Positions 27,718 to 37,093 of a DNA stretch of 64,000 bases are shown piece after piece. Position numbers and translations under genes: made by a program. Under the pieces are notes generated by a model, which was not told the origin of the DNA, did no database searches, and saw only the letters and a program-made list of their open reading frames with translations. Location of the stretch: assembly GCF_024349785.1 (NCBI RefSeq), contig NZ_AP018817.1:3069501-3133500 (forward strand), read 5' to 3'. The stretch comes from Sphingomonas bisphenolicum. Lineage in GTDB: Bacteria > Pseudomonadota > Alphaproteobacteria > Sphingomonadales > Sphingomonadaceae. Positions within the stretch are counted from its first letter, which is position 1. Every line of letters begins with the position of its first letter.

Positions 27718-27831
27718 TCGTCATCCCCGCGACCCGAATAGCGGCCGCAAGCCAGCGCGGGGATCCATCTCCCAACGGACCAATTAGGCGACAGGCCGGG
27801 AGATAGATTCCCGCCTTCGCGGGAATGACGA
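27718..27831 (+). repeat. 114-bp nested palindromic repeat between sdhE and mfd
   Basis: The outer arms TCGTCATCCCCGCG (27718-27731) and CGCGGGAATGACGA (27818-27831) pair with one mismatch. Inner arms around GCGGGGATCCATCTCCC and GGGAGATAGATTCCCGC pair with two mismatches. A tight ATTCCCGC-CTTC-GCGGGAAT hairpin lies inside the right arm. This is the build of a dispersed intergenic palindromic element. It begins 4 bases after the sdhE stop and ends 8 bases before the mfd ATG at 27840. Confidence 0.8.
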
Positions 27832-27839
27832 AAAACAGA

Positions 27840-30800
27840 ATGACCGATCTCCAGAAAATCCTGAAGGCGAAGGCGCCGCTCACCCTGTCCGGCGTGCCCG
27901 CAGGCTTCCAGCCCTGGCTGCTGGCCGACATCGCCCGCGCGGCGGGGGCCGCTGGCGGCCGTGCCGTCTTCATCGCGTCCGACGAACAGTTGATGCGTGC
28001 GGTCGCAGACACGGCGCATTATTTCGCGCCAGAGATCGAGATCATCGAAATCCCGGCCTGGGACTGCCTGCCCTACGATCGCGCCAGCCCCTCGCTGCGC
28101 GCCGCCTCCGCGCGCCTGGCGGGACTCCATGCGCTGCAAGCCCCGCCCAAAGGCCCCCAACTGGTCCTCACCACGCTGGCGGCCATGACCCAGCGCACGC
28201 TCACCCCCTTCCGCGTGCGCCAGCTCGTCGCGAAACTCGCGCCCAAGGAACGGATCGCGATCCAGACGCTGGCCGCCATGCTCCAGGCCAACGGCTATGT
28301 CCGTACCGACACGGTCCACGACCGGGGCGAATTCGCCATTCGCGGCGGCATCGTCGACCTGTTCCCCGGCGGCGAGGAACAACCGCTCCGCCTCGATTTC
28401 TTCGGCGACGAGATCGAGACGGTCCGCCGATTCGACGCGGCCGACCAGCGCACGATCGAAAATGTCGATGGCTTCACCCTCCTCCCCGCCTCCGAAGCGC
28501 TGCTGGACGAAGACACGATCAAGCGGTTCCGCAGCCGCTACCGCGAAACGTTCGGCGCGACCGCGACCGGCGACCCGCTCTATCAGGCGGTCAGCGACGG
28601 CCGCCGCCTGGCGGGCATGGAACATTGGCTCCCCCTGTTCGAGGAAAAGCTCGTCCCCCTCGCCGACCATCTGGGCGATGACGCCGTCCTGATCCGCGAT
28701 CCCGGCGTCGCGGGCGCGGCGGAAAACCGGTTCGAGGCGATCCGCGACTATCATGCCAACCGCGTCCAGGCGAAGTCGGCCGATCCTGGCGCCTACCGTC
28801 CGCTCAAACCCGACTCGCTCTATCTCGACGCCACCGAATGGGACGCCGCCGTCGCCACGCGGCGGATGCACCACACCACGCCCTTCCACGAACCGGAAAG
28901 TGCAACCGTCCTCGACTTCGCCGTCGACGGCCCCCGTGATTTCGCCCCCGAACGCGCGCAGAACAGCAACATCTACGAAGCGGTCAGCAAGCATATCGCC
29001 AGCCTGCGCCGGACCCAAAAAAAGATTGTCATCGCCAGCTATTCGCTCGGCGCACGCGAACGCCTGTCCGGCCTGCTCGCCGACCATGACGTCCCCCGCC
29101 TCGCCACCGCCGACGGCTGGCAAGAGGCGCTGGGCGTCGCCGCCAATGGCAGCGTGACGCTCACCGTCCTGCCCCTCGACCACGGCTTCACCGCACCCGA
29201 CGTTGCCGTCCTCACCGAACAGGACATGCTCGGCGACCGCCTGGTCCGTCGCGCCAAGCGCAAGAAAAGCGCCGACGCCTTCCTACAGGAACTGGCCACC
29301 CTCTCGCCCGGCGACCTCGTCGTCCACATGGATCACGGCATCGGCCGCTATGAAGGGCTGACGCAGATTCCGGTCAGCAAGGCCGCCCATGATTGCGTCG
29401 CCCTGACCTATGCTGGTGGCGACAAACTCTACGTTCCGGTTGAAAATCTCGAAGTTCTCTCCCGCTACGGCAGCGAGAATGAAGGCGTCAGCCTCGACAA
29501 GCTGGGCGGCGAAGCCTGGCAGCGGCGCAAGGCGAAGATGAAGGAGCGCATCCGCGAAATCGCGGGCGAACTCCTGAAAACCGCCGCCGAGCGCGCCCTG
29601 CGCGCCGCCACCGTCGCCGAACCGGATCAGGCCGGATACCCCGCCTTCGTAGATCGCTTCCCCTATCAGGAGACGGACGATCAGGACCGCGCGATCAACG
29701 ACGTGGTGGAGGATCTGGGATCGGGCAAGCCCATGGACCGCCTTGTCTGCGGCGACGTCGGCTTCGGCAAGACCGAGGTCGCGCTCCGCGCGGCCTTCGT
29801 CGCGGCCATGGCCGGAATGCAGGTCGTGGTCATCTGCCCGACTACCCTGCTCGCGCGCCAGCATCATATGCAGTTCGAGGAGCGGTTCCGCGGCTTCCCG
29901 GTCAATATCGGCCGCCTCTCCCGCCTCGTCCCGGACAAGGAGGCGAAGGCGACCAAGGCGGGCCTGGCCGACGGCACGATCGACATCGTCGTGGGCACCC
30001 ACGCGCTGCTCGCCAAGGGGTTGGAGTTCAAGCGGCTCGGCCTCGTCATCGTGGACGAGGAACAGCGGTTCGGCGTCACCCATAAGGAACGGCTGAAGTC
30101 CCTCAAGACCGACGTCCATGTCCTGACCCTCACTGCAACGCCGATCCCCCGCACGCTGCAAATGGCGATGTCGGGCTTGCGCGAACTATCGGTCATCCAG
30201 ACCCCGCCGGTCGATCGCCTCGCGGTGCGCACCTACATCATGCCCTGGGACGGCGTCGTCATCCGCGAAGCGCTGCTACGTGAACATTATCGCGGCGGAC
30301 AGAGCTTCTTCGTCGTCCCCCGCATCGCCGACCTGACCGAGATCGAGGAGTATCTCCGCAACGAGGTGCCGGAGATCAAGGCCATCGTCGCCCATGGCCA
30401 GATGAGCGCAACCGAAGTGGAGGAGCGCATGTCCGCCTTCTACGACAAGCGCTACGATGTGCTGCTGTCCACCACCATCGTGGAATCCGGCCTGGACATC
30501 CCCAGCGCCAACACGCTCATCATCCATCGTGCCGACCGCTTCGGCCTTGCCCAGCTCTACCAACTCCGCGGCCGCGTCGGCCGATCCAAGACGCGCGCCT
30601 ATGCCTATATGACGACACCCGCCAACCGTATCATCACGGAAACGGCGGAAAAGCGGCTCAAGGTTCTCTCGGACCTCGACACGCTGGGCGCTGGCTTCCA
30701 GCTTGCCTCCCACGATCTCGACATTCGCGGCGCGGGCAACCTGGTCGGTGACGAACAGTCGGGCCATATCAAGGAAGTCGGCTTCGAACTCTACCAGTCG

Positions 30801-31313
30801 ATGCTGGAAGAGGCGATCATGGACGCCAAAGCCGGCGGCGTCGGCATCGAAAAACGCAGCGACAGCTTCTCCCCCCAGATCAGCGTCGACGCGCCCATCC
30901 TCATCCCCGACGATTATGTGCCGGACCTCGATCTGCGCATGGGCCTCTATCGCCGTATCAACGAAATCGAGGACCGTCAGGGCCTCGAATCCTTCGCCGC
31001 CGAACTGATCGACCGTTTCGGCAAGCTCCCGCTGCCCACGCAAAACCTGCTCAAGATCATAGAGATCAAGCAGAATTGCATGACGGCGAACATCGCCAAA
31101 ATCGACATGGGTGCCAAGGGCGCGCTGGTCAGCTTCTTCGAAGACCGCTTCCCCAATCCCGCGGGTCTGGTCGCCTACGTCCAGCGCCTGGATGGCGTCG
31201 CCCGCCTGCGCCCCGACAGCAAGATCGTCGTCAATCGCGCCTGGCCCGATCCGCAGGCGCGCCTGAACGGCGCTTTGCAACTGTCGAAGGGGCTGGCCAA
31301 GGCGGCGGGGTAA
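27840..31313 (+). CDS. mfd: transcription-repair coupling factor Mfd
   Basis: The product is 1157 residues from ATG 27840 (MTDLQKILKAKAPLTLSGVP). An upstream in-frame ATG at 27825 lies within a palindromic repeat and is less likely. UvrB-like N-terminal modules (AWDCLPYDRASPSL and TVHDRGEFAIRGGIVDLFPG) are followed by the RNA-polymerase-interacting domain (GDLVVHMDHGIGRYEGL), translocase motifs (CGDVGFGKTEVALRAAF, VIVDEEQRFGVTHKERL) and the C-terminal domain. Mfd removes RNA polymerase stalled at lesions and recruits UvrA. Confidence 0.98.
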   Translation: MTDLQKILKAKAPLTLSGVPAGFQPWLLADIARAAGAAGGRAVFIASDEQLMRAVADTAHYFAPEIEIIEIPAWDCLPYDRASPSLRAASARLAGLHALQAPPKGPQLVLTTLAAMTQRTLTPFRVRQLVAKLAPKERIAIQTLAAMLQANGYVRTDTVHDRGEFAIRGGIVDLFPGGEEQPLRLDFFGDEIETVRRFDAADQRTIENVDGFTLLPASEALLDEDTIKRFRSRYRETFGATATGDPLYQAVSDGRRLAGMEHWLPLFEEKLVPLADHLGDDAVLIRDPGVAGAAENRFEAIRDYHANRVQAKSADPGAYRPLKPDSLYLDATEWDAAVATRRMHHTTPFHEPESATVLDFAVDGPRDFAPERAQNSNIYEAVSKHIASLRRTQKKIVIASYSLGARERLSGLLADHDVPRLATADGWQEALGVAANGSVTLTVLPLDHGFTAPDVAVLTEQDMLGDRLVRRAKRKKSADAFLQELATLSPGDLVVHMDHGIGRYEGLTQIPVSKAAHDCVALTYAGGDKLYVPVENLEVLSRYGSENEGVSLDKLGGEAWQRRKAKMKERIREIAGELLKTAAERALRAATVAEPDQAGYPAFVDRFPYQETDDQDRAINDVVEDLGSGKPMDRLVCGDVGFGKTEVALRAAFVAAMAGMQVVVICPTTLLARQHHMQFEERFRGFPVNIGRLSRLVPDKEAKATKAGLADGTIDIVVGTHALLAKGLEFKRLGLVIVDEEQRFGVTHKERLKSLKTDVHVLTLTATPIPRTLQMAMSGLRELSVIQTPPVDRLAVRTYIMPWDGVVIREALLREHYRGGQSFFVVPRIADLTEIEEYLRNEVPEIKAIVAHGQMSATEVEERMSAFYDKRYDVLLSTTIVESGLDIPSANTLIIHRADRFGLAQLYQLRGRVGRSKTRAYAYMTTPANRIITETAEKRLKVLSDLDTLGAGFQLASHDLDIRGAGNLVGDEQSGHIKEVGFELYQSMLEEAIMDAKAGGVGIEKRSDSFSPQISVDAPILIPDDYVPDLDLRMGLYRRINEIEDRQGLESFAAELIDRFGKLPLPTQNLLKIIEIKQNCMTANIAKIDMGAKGALVSFFEDRFPNPAGLVAYVQRLDGVARLRPDSKIVVNRAWPDPQARLNGALQLSKGLAKAAG

Positions 31314-31450
31314 AACGGATCGCGTCGCTTCCACCTAGACCCTCAAGTCGCCATTCCTCATCATCCAGCAAACAAGCAGCAACAGGGGAAACCTAAATCC
31401 GCTTTTGACGACCGGCCAGCAAAGTCCGGCGTCACAGCAGGAGAATTGAC

Positions 31451-31861
31451 ATGAGCATCACCCTAATCGCGCTCGCGGCTGCCGCCGCGTCCCATAGCGT
31501 CTCGATCGAACATCACGGCCAGCTGCTCGGCGCAACCTACACCGCCCGCGCGGAAATGCGCACCAGGACCGTTGGCGCCAAAGTCCCCAACCGGATGGAC
31601 GCCCAGCGCTGCCAATGGACCGCGACCATCGTCGTTGATCGCAAGCTGGACCATGGCCCGGCGCTGGCCCGCACTATCGCGACCGACAAGCAGTTTTCTG
31701 GCAGCGAAGCAGGCGCCTGCACCCCCGGCCGCCAGTCGGGCGAGCGCAATCTCGCCCAGCATCAGGACAAGATTGCGGCGCATCTGATCGCGGTGGCGCA
31801 GGCCGATCGCGCGCCGCTGATGGCCGAACTGGATTCGGTGCGCAATCTTGCATCGAATTGA
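31451..31861 (+). CDS. small secreted hypothetical protein
   Basis: The product is 136 residues with AGGAG before ATG 31451. It starts MSITLIALAAAAASHSVSIE, a short hydrophobic leader that could be a signal peptide cleaved after the Ala run. The rest has two cysteines (QRCQWTATIVVDRKLDH and EAGACTPGRQSG). No family is recognised. It overlaps or closely precedes the porin-like gene at 31875, so the two may be cotranscribed. Confidence 0.6.
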   Translation: MSITLIALAAAAASHSVSIEHHGQLLGATYTARAEMRTRTVGAKVPNRMDAQRCQWTATIVVDRKLDHGPALARTIATDKQFSGSEAGACTPGRQSGERNLAQHQDKIAAHLIAVAQADRAPLMAELDSVRNLASN

Positions 31862-31874
31862 TCGCTTGCCCCGC

Positions 31875-32600
31875 ATGGCATGGCTGGGAGCGATCATGCT
31901 CGCCGGCCATGCCGTTCCGGCCGCCGCGCAGATGGCGTCCGACCCGACCGTCACACTCGAAGCCGCCAGCGACGAACGCCGCCGCGGCCTCGACTGGAGC
32001 GACGGCGATCCCGTGCTGCGCGGAACGGTGTCGGTGCCGGTCGCGCAAGGGCTCAGCCTCGACGGCGCGGCCACCACGCTCTGGGGCAGCAACCGCCATG
32101 GCGACGCCGATGCCGTGATCGACCTGGGCGCCACCTATATGCGGCAACTAGGCGGCTGGCGGCTGAGCGCGGAGGGGCGCTACCATCTCTTCCCCGGCGC
32201 ATCCGGCGCGAATGGCGACGGATGGGGCTATGGCGAAGTCGGCGCGATCGCCGGTTTCTCACTCGGCCCTGCCAGCATGGATTTGGCCGCTCGCTATGCC
32301 CCGCGCCAGTCGGCGATCGGCGGCGACAACCTCTATCTGTCGGCCAGTTCGGCTGTCGGCATCCCCGGCACACCGCTTACGCTGTCGGGCCATGTCGGCC
32401 ACTCTTCGGGCGATGTACGTGACGCCCCGCGCGCCACACGGCTCCGTCCCGATGGCGGCTATTGGGACCATGGCGTTGCGCTCGACTGGTATAGGGGCCG
32501 CTGGTCCGCCGGTCTGCGCTATGCCAACAGCAGCATCGACGGCCCCGCCAGCCGCCATGCCGGCGCCAGCCTGATCGCCAGGGTCGGATTGACGCTTTAG
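31875..32600 (+). CDS. outer-membrane beta-barrel protein (TorF/Gcw_chp porin-like)
   Basis: The product is 241 residues from ATG 31875. The signal peptide is MAWLGAIMLAGHAVPAAAQ; in-frame TTGs at 31866 and 31848 would lengthen it. The mature part is a series of alternating beta-strand segments (WRLSAEGRYHLFP, MDLAARYAPRQSAIGGDNLY, GVALDWYRGRWSAGLRYANS) ending in LIARVGLTL. This resembles the TorF/Gcw_chp family of putative small barrels, known from proteobacteria and of unclear substrate. Confidence 0.6.
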   Translation: MAWLGAIMLAGHAVPAAAQMASDPTVTLEAASDERRRGLDWSDGDPVLRGTVSVPVAQGLSLDGAATTLWGSNRHGDADAVIDLGATYMRQLGGWRLSAEGRYHLFPGASGANGDGWGYGEVGAIAGFSLGPASMDLAARYAPRQSAIGGDNLYLSASSAVGIPGTPLTLSGHVGHSSGDVRDAPRATRLRPDGGYWDHGVALDWYRGRWSAGLRYANSSIDGPASRHAGASLIARVGLTL

Positions 32601-32645
32601 GCCACCGCCTATTCCGCTTGTTATGCAGCGGCCGCAGACCTATCC

Positions 32646-32669
32646 TTCCCCCTCCATATGGAGGGGGAA
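32646..32669 (+). repeat. perfect 24-bp palindrome overlapping the MAPEG ribosome-binding site
   Basis: TTCCCCCTCCATATGGAGGGGGAA in the shorthand form TTCCCCCTCC-atat-GGAGGGGGAA is a perfect 10-bp stem. Its right arm, GGAGGGGG (32660-32667), is also the likely Shine-Dalgarno sequence 7 bases before ATG 32675, so folding would hide the ribosome-binding site. Confidence 0.8.
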
Positions 32670-32674
32670 ATATC

Positions 32675-33070
32675 ATGCCCGTCGAACTCACGATCCTGGC
32701 CTGGTCCATGGTTCTGCTGCTGGTCCACATATTCGCCGCGGCCCATGTGAAGACGAAGCAATATGGCCCCAAATGGAATATGGGCGCCCGCGACGAAAAA
32801 CTGCCGCCCCTCCATCCGCTCGCGGGACGTCTGGTCCGCGCGGAAGCCAATTTCAAGGAAACCCTGCCCATCGCCATCGTCGCGCTTATTGGCGTGGTGG
32901 CGGCGGACAAGACCAGCGAATGGACGGCCATGGGCGGCTGGATTTGGCTGGGCGCGCGGGTCGTCTATCTGCCGCTCTACGCAGCGGGCATCCCGGTGGT
33001 CCGCACCGTCATCTTCCTGGCTAGCCTGGTCGGTATATTGATCGCCCTCTGGCCGCTGCTGACTGTCTAA
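32675..33070 (+). CDS. MAPEG family membrane protein
   Basis: The product is 131 residues with four hydrophobic helices. The start at 32675 is set by GGAGGGGG; the open frame upstream is non-coding. HPLAGRLVRAEANFKETLPI carries the R-x-x-x-N-x-x-E-x-x-P pattern of the MAPEG superfamily (membrane-associated eicosanoid/glutathione metabolism), and the final helices are VVYLPLYAAGIPVVRT and a hydrophobic tail. Bacterial members are mostly uncharacterised. Its stop overlaps the convergent EAL gene by 4 bases. Confidence 0.85.
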   Translation: MPVELTILAWSMVLLLVHIFAAAHVKTKQYGPKWNMGARDEKLPPLHPLAGRLVRAEANFKETLPIAIVALIGVVAADKTSEWTAMGGWIWLGARVVYLPLYAAGIPVVRTVIFLASLVGILIALWPLLTV

Positions 33071-35094
33071 GTCGCCAGGACCAGATTGATGAGGTCGGCG
33101 GAAGACACGCCCGCCGACCGCAGGAAGCCCTGATAAAAATCGCATCCCTCGCGGGCGAGCAGATGCAATTGCTCCTCCGTCTCCACGCCCTCGGCGATCA
33201 CTTTGAGGCCCAGAGACTTGGCCATGTGGATGACACCGCGCACGATAATGCGGTCGCGGGCCGTGCCGGCAATATCCTGCGCCAGTCCGCTGTCGATCTT
33301 GAGATAGTCTAGCGGCAGATTCTTGAGATAGGAGAGGCTGGAATAGCCGGTGCCGAAATCGTCGATCGCCACCCCCAGCCCTTCCGTCCTCAACGCCGTG
33401 AGCAGCGCCGACGCCGCGCCGACATCCTCGATCAGCCCGCTTTCGGTAATCTCCACCGTCAGGCGCGACCGTGGGAAGCCGCTGCGATCCACCAGCCCCA
33501 GCAGACCGGTCATGAAGCCCGGCTGGGCGATGTCGGCCGCGGTGACATTGATCGACAGACGCAGGTCGGACAGCGCGCGCGGCCAGGCCGCCGCCTGCCG
33601 CAACGCCTCCGCCTGGATATGCGCCGACAGCGGCAACATATAGTCGGATCGTTCGGCGGTAGCGAATAAAATGCCTGCGCCCAGCGGCCCGTAATGGGGA
33701 TGATTCCAGCGCGCCAGCGCCTCCACGCCGCTGATCTTGTCGCTGTCGACCGGATATTGCGGCTGGAACACGATGCCGATCTCGCCCCGGTCCAGAGCCA
33801 GGCGCAGGTCCGTCTCCAGCCGGTCGGCATCTACCTGGCGGCTATGTTTTTCGGCCGACAGGATGCGGATGCCCTCTCCGCCCGCCTGCCGCGCGTCGGA
33901 CAGTGCCGTGCCCGCACGCCGCAGCAACTGGGTGGCGTCATCCTCCGTCCGGGCCTGCGCAATGCCGCAACGGGCGATCAGGCGGATGAGGTGATCGCCC
34001 GCGCTGAACGGCTGCCCGACCGCGCCGATCAGTTGCCGCGCCAGAAAGGTCGCCCGGTCACTCCCGGCTGCTTCGCCGGTCAGGCCGACCAGAAATTCCG
34101 TTCCCGCGATGCGGGCGACCATGGTGCCGGGCGCGACATCGTCGACCATCCGCTCGATCCGCCGCGCGATCCGGCCCAGCAGAGCGTCGCCGACAACCTG
34201 GCCATAGGCCGCGTTCATCCGGTCGAACTGGCTGATCGACAGTAGCAGGATCGTGGTGGCAAGGCCCGCCCGCCGATCCAGCCAGTCGAGCGCCGCCTGA
34301 CGCGACCGCAGCCCGGTCAGATAATCGCGCGTGGCGCCATCCTGCGCCTGCCCGTCCGACAACCACTCGACATCGGCGGCGATCGCACCGTCGCTATGGC
34401 GCAGATGATGGACCAGCCGCTGGCCCGGTCGTTCGGGCAAGGCATGGGCGAGCGCAGCCGGTCGCCCTGCGCGCCGCATCGCTCTCAGCCCGGCCAGCAC
34501 CGCCCGACGCTCGACACGGGGCAGCCGGCGCACCAGCGCGGCCGGCGCGATCCGCGTGTCGTCCAATCCCATATGCCGCGCCAGATTGTCGCTCAACCGC
34601 AACTGTCCGTCACGCCCGAGCGCCCAATAGAGCGCGTCGCCGCGCCGGATGCGCTGCGCGCGCTGGTTATGCGCGACACCGCCGCCCAGCCTTTCCACCA
34701 GTCGATGCGCGGACGCCAGGGCGGCGCGCAAGCCCATGTCGCTGATCGGCCCCACCAGATAATGGGTCGCGCCAACCGCCAGCAAGGCAGGAGCCTGGTC
34801 CAGATGCTCCGGATCGATCAATATCAGTATCGCACCGCCGCCCGCTTCCATCGCCGGGACCAGCGGCGTCAGCAGCGCCTCGACATTGCCGCCGCCGCGC
34901 AAATCGACCAGGGCCACCTGCGCTTCGCTATGCAGATAACGCTGCGGCGCATCCTTCGCTCTTCGTGCGCCAATAGCGCGCCAGCCGGCACGCTGCGCGG
35001 CCTGGCTTAATCCGTCGCGGTCTCCGGGCGACAGGATGAACAGGCTGCGCTGGCCCCCGCCGCTCTGGTCCCCGCCGCTCTGGTCCGCGCTCAC
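33067..35094 (-). CDS. c-di-GMP phosphodiesterase-type protein: degenerate GGDEF plus intact EAL
   Basis: The product is about 675 residues from the GTG at 35092-35094 ((M)SADQSGG...); longer starts at 35136 or 35217 are open. An N-terminal receiver-like or divergent domain (ALVDLRGGGNVEALLTPLVP) precedes a GGDEF domain whose signature is AGTEF (VARIAGTEFLVGL), so cyclase activity is unlikely. The EAL domain keeps GVEALARWNHP, VEITESGLIED, IDDFGTGYSSLSYL, LKIDSGL and VIAEGVET, the metal and catalytic residues expected of an active phosphodiesterase. It would lower c-di-GMP, relevant to the PilZ protein at 23773. Confidence 0.88.
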   Translation of the reverse strand: MSADQSGGDQSGGGQRSLFILSPGDRDGLSQAAQRAGWRAIGARRAKDAPQRYLHSEAQVALVDLRGGGNVEALLTPLVPAMEAGGGAILILIDPEHLDQAPALLAVGATHYLVGPISDMGLRAALASAHRLVERLGGGVAHNQRAQRIRRGDALYWALGRDGQLRLSDNLARHMGLDDTRIAPAALVRRLPRVERRAVLAGLRAMRRAGRPAALAHALPERPGQRLVHHLRHSDGAIAADVEWLSDGQAQDGATRDYLTGLRSRQAALDWLDRRAGLATTILLLSISQFDRMNAAYGQVVGDALLGRIARRIERMVDDVAPGTMVARIAGTEFLVGLTGEAAGSDRATFLARQLIGAVGQPFSAGDHLIRLIARCGIAQARTEDDATQLLRRAGTALSDARQAGGEGIRILSAEKHSRQVDADRLETDLRLALDRGEIGIVFQPQYPVDSDKISGVEALARWNHPHYGPLGAGILFATAERSDYMLPLSAHIQAEALRQAAAWPRALSDLRLSINVTAADIAQPGFMTGLLGLVDRSGFPRSRLTVEITESGLIEDVGAASALLTALRTEGLGVAIDDFGTGYSSLSYLKNLPLDYLKIDSGLAQDIAGTARDRIIVRGVIHMAKSLGLKVIAEGVETEEQLHLLAREGCDFYQGFLRSAGVSSADLINLVLAT

Positions 35095-35233
35095 AATCTT
35101 CTTTCCCCGGCGCCGCGCATCGCCACGCCCTAGCATATAGGCGTTACCGACCTCTTGCCTCGTCTGCAACTTCCTATGGTCCCCGCAAGCCGCGACGCTT
35201 GCACCGGCCATGTCCATCGCCTAGCTAGTCGGC

Positions 35234-36244
35234 ATGGCCATGGCCGATCCCTCACGCACATTGATGACCGACGGCCTGGGCCGCCGGATCAGCTATCTGC
35301 GCATTTCGGTCACTGACCGCTGCGACTTGCGCTGCCGCTATTGCATGGCGGAAAAGATGCAGTTCCTGCCCAAGAATCAGGTGCTGACGCTGGAGGAGAT
35401 CGCGCTGCTGGCCGATCTTTTCATCGCACGCGGTATCCGCAAGATTCGCCTGACCGGTGGCGAGCCGTTGGTGCGGCGGGACATCGGCGATCTGGTTCGC
35501 CGGATCGGGCGGCACATCGGCGCGGAGTTGGAGGAACTGACCCTCACCACCAACGGCACGCGGCTGGCCGACCATGCGGAGATGCTGGCGGATGCGGGCG
35601 TGCGGCGGATCAATGTCAGCCTGGACAGCCGCGATCCCGAGCGCTTCGCCCATGTCACCCGCGGCGGGAAGATTGATCAGGTCTTCGCCGGGCTGGACGG
35701 CGCGCGTGCCGCGGGGCTTGCGGTCAAGATCAACATGGTCGCGCTCAAGGGCGTCAATGACGATGAAATCCTGCCGATGCTGCGCTGGTGCGGCGAAGAA
35801 GGGTTCGACCTGACCCTGATCGAAACCATGCCACTCGGCAACACCGGTGAGGATCGCACCGACCATTATCTGCCGCTGACCCTGGTCGCCGACCGCATTC
35901 GCGCCGAACATGCGCTCACCCCCCTCTCCCACCGGACTGGCGGCCCTGCCCGCTATCATGCGGTCGAGGGGATGGGCATCAAACTGGGCCTCATCACCCC
36001 GCTCACCCAGAATTTCTGCGCCGACTGCAACCGTATCCGCATGACGTGCGAGGGCAAGATATTCATGTGCCTGGGCCATGAGGACCATGTCGACTTCAAG
36101 GCGGCCCTGCGTGAAGGCGGCCTGACCGCTGTAGAACCCCTGATCGACCGGGCGTTGCGGCTGAAGCCCGCCGCTCACGACTTCCGCATCGGCGCGGGCG
36201 AAGGCGCCGCCACGCAGCGTCATATGAGCGTCACCGGCGGATGA
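35234..36244 (+). CDS. moaA: GTP 3',8-cyclase MoaA
   Basis: The product is 336 residues. The radical-SAM cluster motif is ISVTDRCDLRCRYCMAEKMQ (CxxxCxxC), and the second 4Fe-4S site is FCADCNRIRMTCEGKIFMCL. The conserved C-terminal double glycine (MSVTGG) is present. MoaA and MoaC convert GTP to cyclic pyranopterin monophosphate for molybdenum cofactor. The stop overlaps the next gene (ATGA), so it is translationally coupled to nadK. No other moa gene is nearby. Confidence 0.97.
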   Translation: MAMADPSRTLMTDGLGRRISYLRISVTDRCDLRCRYCMAEKMQFLPKNQVLTLEEIALLADLFIARGIRKIRLTGGEPLVRRDIGDLVRRIGRHIGAELEELTLTTNGTRLADHAEMLADAGVRRINVSLDSRDPERFAHVTRGGKIDQVFAGLDGARAAGLAVKINMVALKGVNDDEILPMLRWCGEEGFDLTLIETMPLGNTGEDRTDHYLPLTLVADRIRAEHALTPLSHRTGGPARYHAVEGMGIKLGLITPLTQNFCADCNRIRMTCEGKIFMCLGHEDHVDFKAALREGGLTAVEPLIDRALRLKPAAHDFRIGAGEGAATQRHMSVTGG

Positions 36245-37017
36245 GCAGCGAACCAAGGCGCGCTCTGGTCGCGTCCCCCACCCAGGCTGCGCGGGCGGCT
36301 GAGGAACGGTTGCGCGCCGCCTATGACTTCGTGCCGGTCGAGCAGGCCGACATGATCATCGCGCTCGGCGGCGACGGCTTCATGCTCCAGACGCTCCATT
36401 CGATGCTGGAAGGGCGGCGGATCGTCCCCATCTTCGGCATGAACCTGGGCACGGTCGGCTTCCTGATGAACGAATGGCGGCTGGAACGGCTCGACCAGCG
36501 GCTGGACAAGGCCAAGAGCTTCAAGGTCAATCCGCTGCGCATGACGGTCGACACGGTCGATGGTGAGCGCTTCTCCATTCCCGCCATCAACGAAGTGTCG
36601 CTGCTGCGCGAAACCCGCCAGACCGCGAAGCTGGAGGTACAGGTAAACGGCCGCACCGTGCTGCCTGAACTGGTGTGCGATGGCGTGCTGGTGGCGACCC
36701 CGGCCGGCTCAACCGCCTATAATCTGTCCGCCCACGGGCCGATCCTGCCGCTGGGGTCCGCGCTTGTCGCGCTGACCCCGATCAGTCCGTTCCGTCCCCG
36801 GCGCTGGCGCGGCGCCATCCTGCCCGAAAATACGGTCATCCGTTTCATCGTCCTCGATCCCGTCAAGCGCCCGGTCAGCGCCGTGGCCGACCAGCGCGAA
36901 GTGCGCGACATCGCGCAGGTGGAGATCGGCATCGACCGCGCGACCCCGCTGACATTGTTGTTCGACCCCGAACATACTCTGGACGACCGCATCGCGGCGG
37001 AACAATTCATCGCATAA
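36241..37017 (+). CDS. nadK: NAD kinase
   Basis: The product is 258 residues, shorter than E. coli NadK (292) but usual for alphaproteobacteria. The GGDG motif is in MIIALGGDGFMLQTLH, the NE/D motif in PAINEVSLLRE, and the NAD-binding segment in ATPAGSTAYNLSAHGPILPL. It makes NADP from NAD and ATP or polyphosphate. It begins 4 bases inside the end of moaA. Confidence 0.95.
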   Translation: MSSEPRRALVASPTQAARAAEERLRAAYDFVPVEQADMIIALGGDGFMLQTLHSMLEGRRIVPIFGMNLGTVGFLMNEWRLERLDQRLDKAKSFKVNPLRMTVDTVDGERFSIPAINEVSLLRETRQTAKLEVQVNGRTVLPELVCDGVLVATPAGSTAYNLSAHGPILPLGSALVALTPISPFRPRRWRGAILPENTVIRFIVLDPVKRPVSAVADQREVRDIAQVEIGIDRATPLTLLFDPEHTLDDRIAAEQFIA

Positions 37018-37035
37018 ATTTCCGTCATTTGGCCC

Positions 37036-37065
37036 TTGCCATGTCAGGAAAGCCGCTGCTATAGG
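37036..37065 (+). promoter_or_regulatory. probable promoter of the first tRNA-Asn
   Basis: TTGCCA (37036-37041) and TATAGG (37060-37065) are 18 bases apart, with the -10 ending 28 bases before the tRNA. The same TTGCCA and an ATAGG box at the same distance precede the second tRNA-Asn, which supports a function. Confidence 0.6.
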
Positions 37066-37093
37066 CGCGGCCTGCCCAGCGAAAGCGGGTTGC

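Noticed and set aside
27718..27831. CRISPR-like repeat array
   Set aside because: The repeats are inverted arms of one palindromic element, not regularly spaced direct repeats; no CRISPR array or cas gene was seen in the window.
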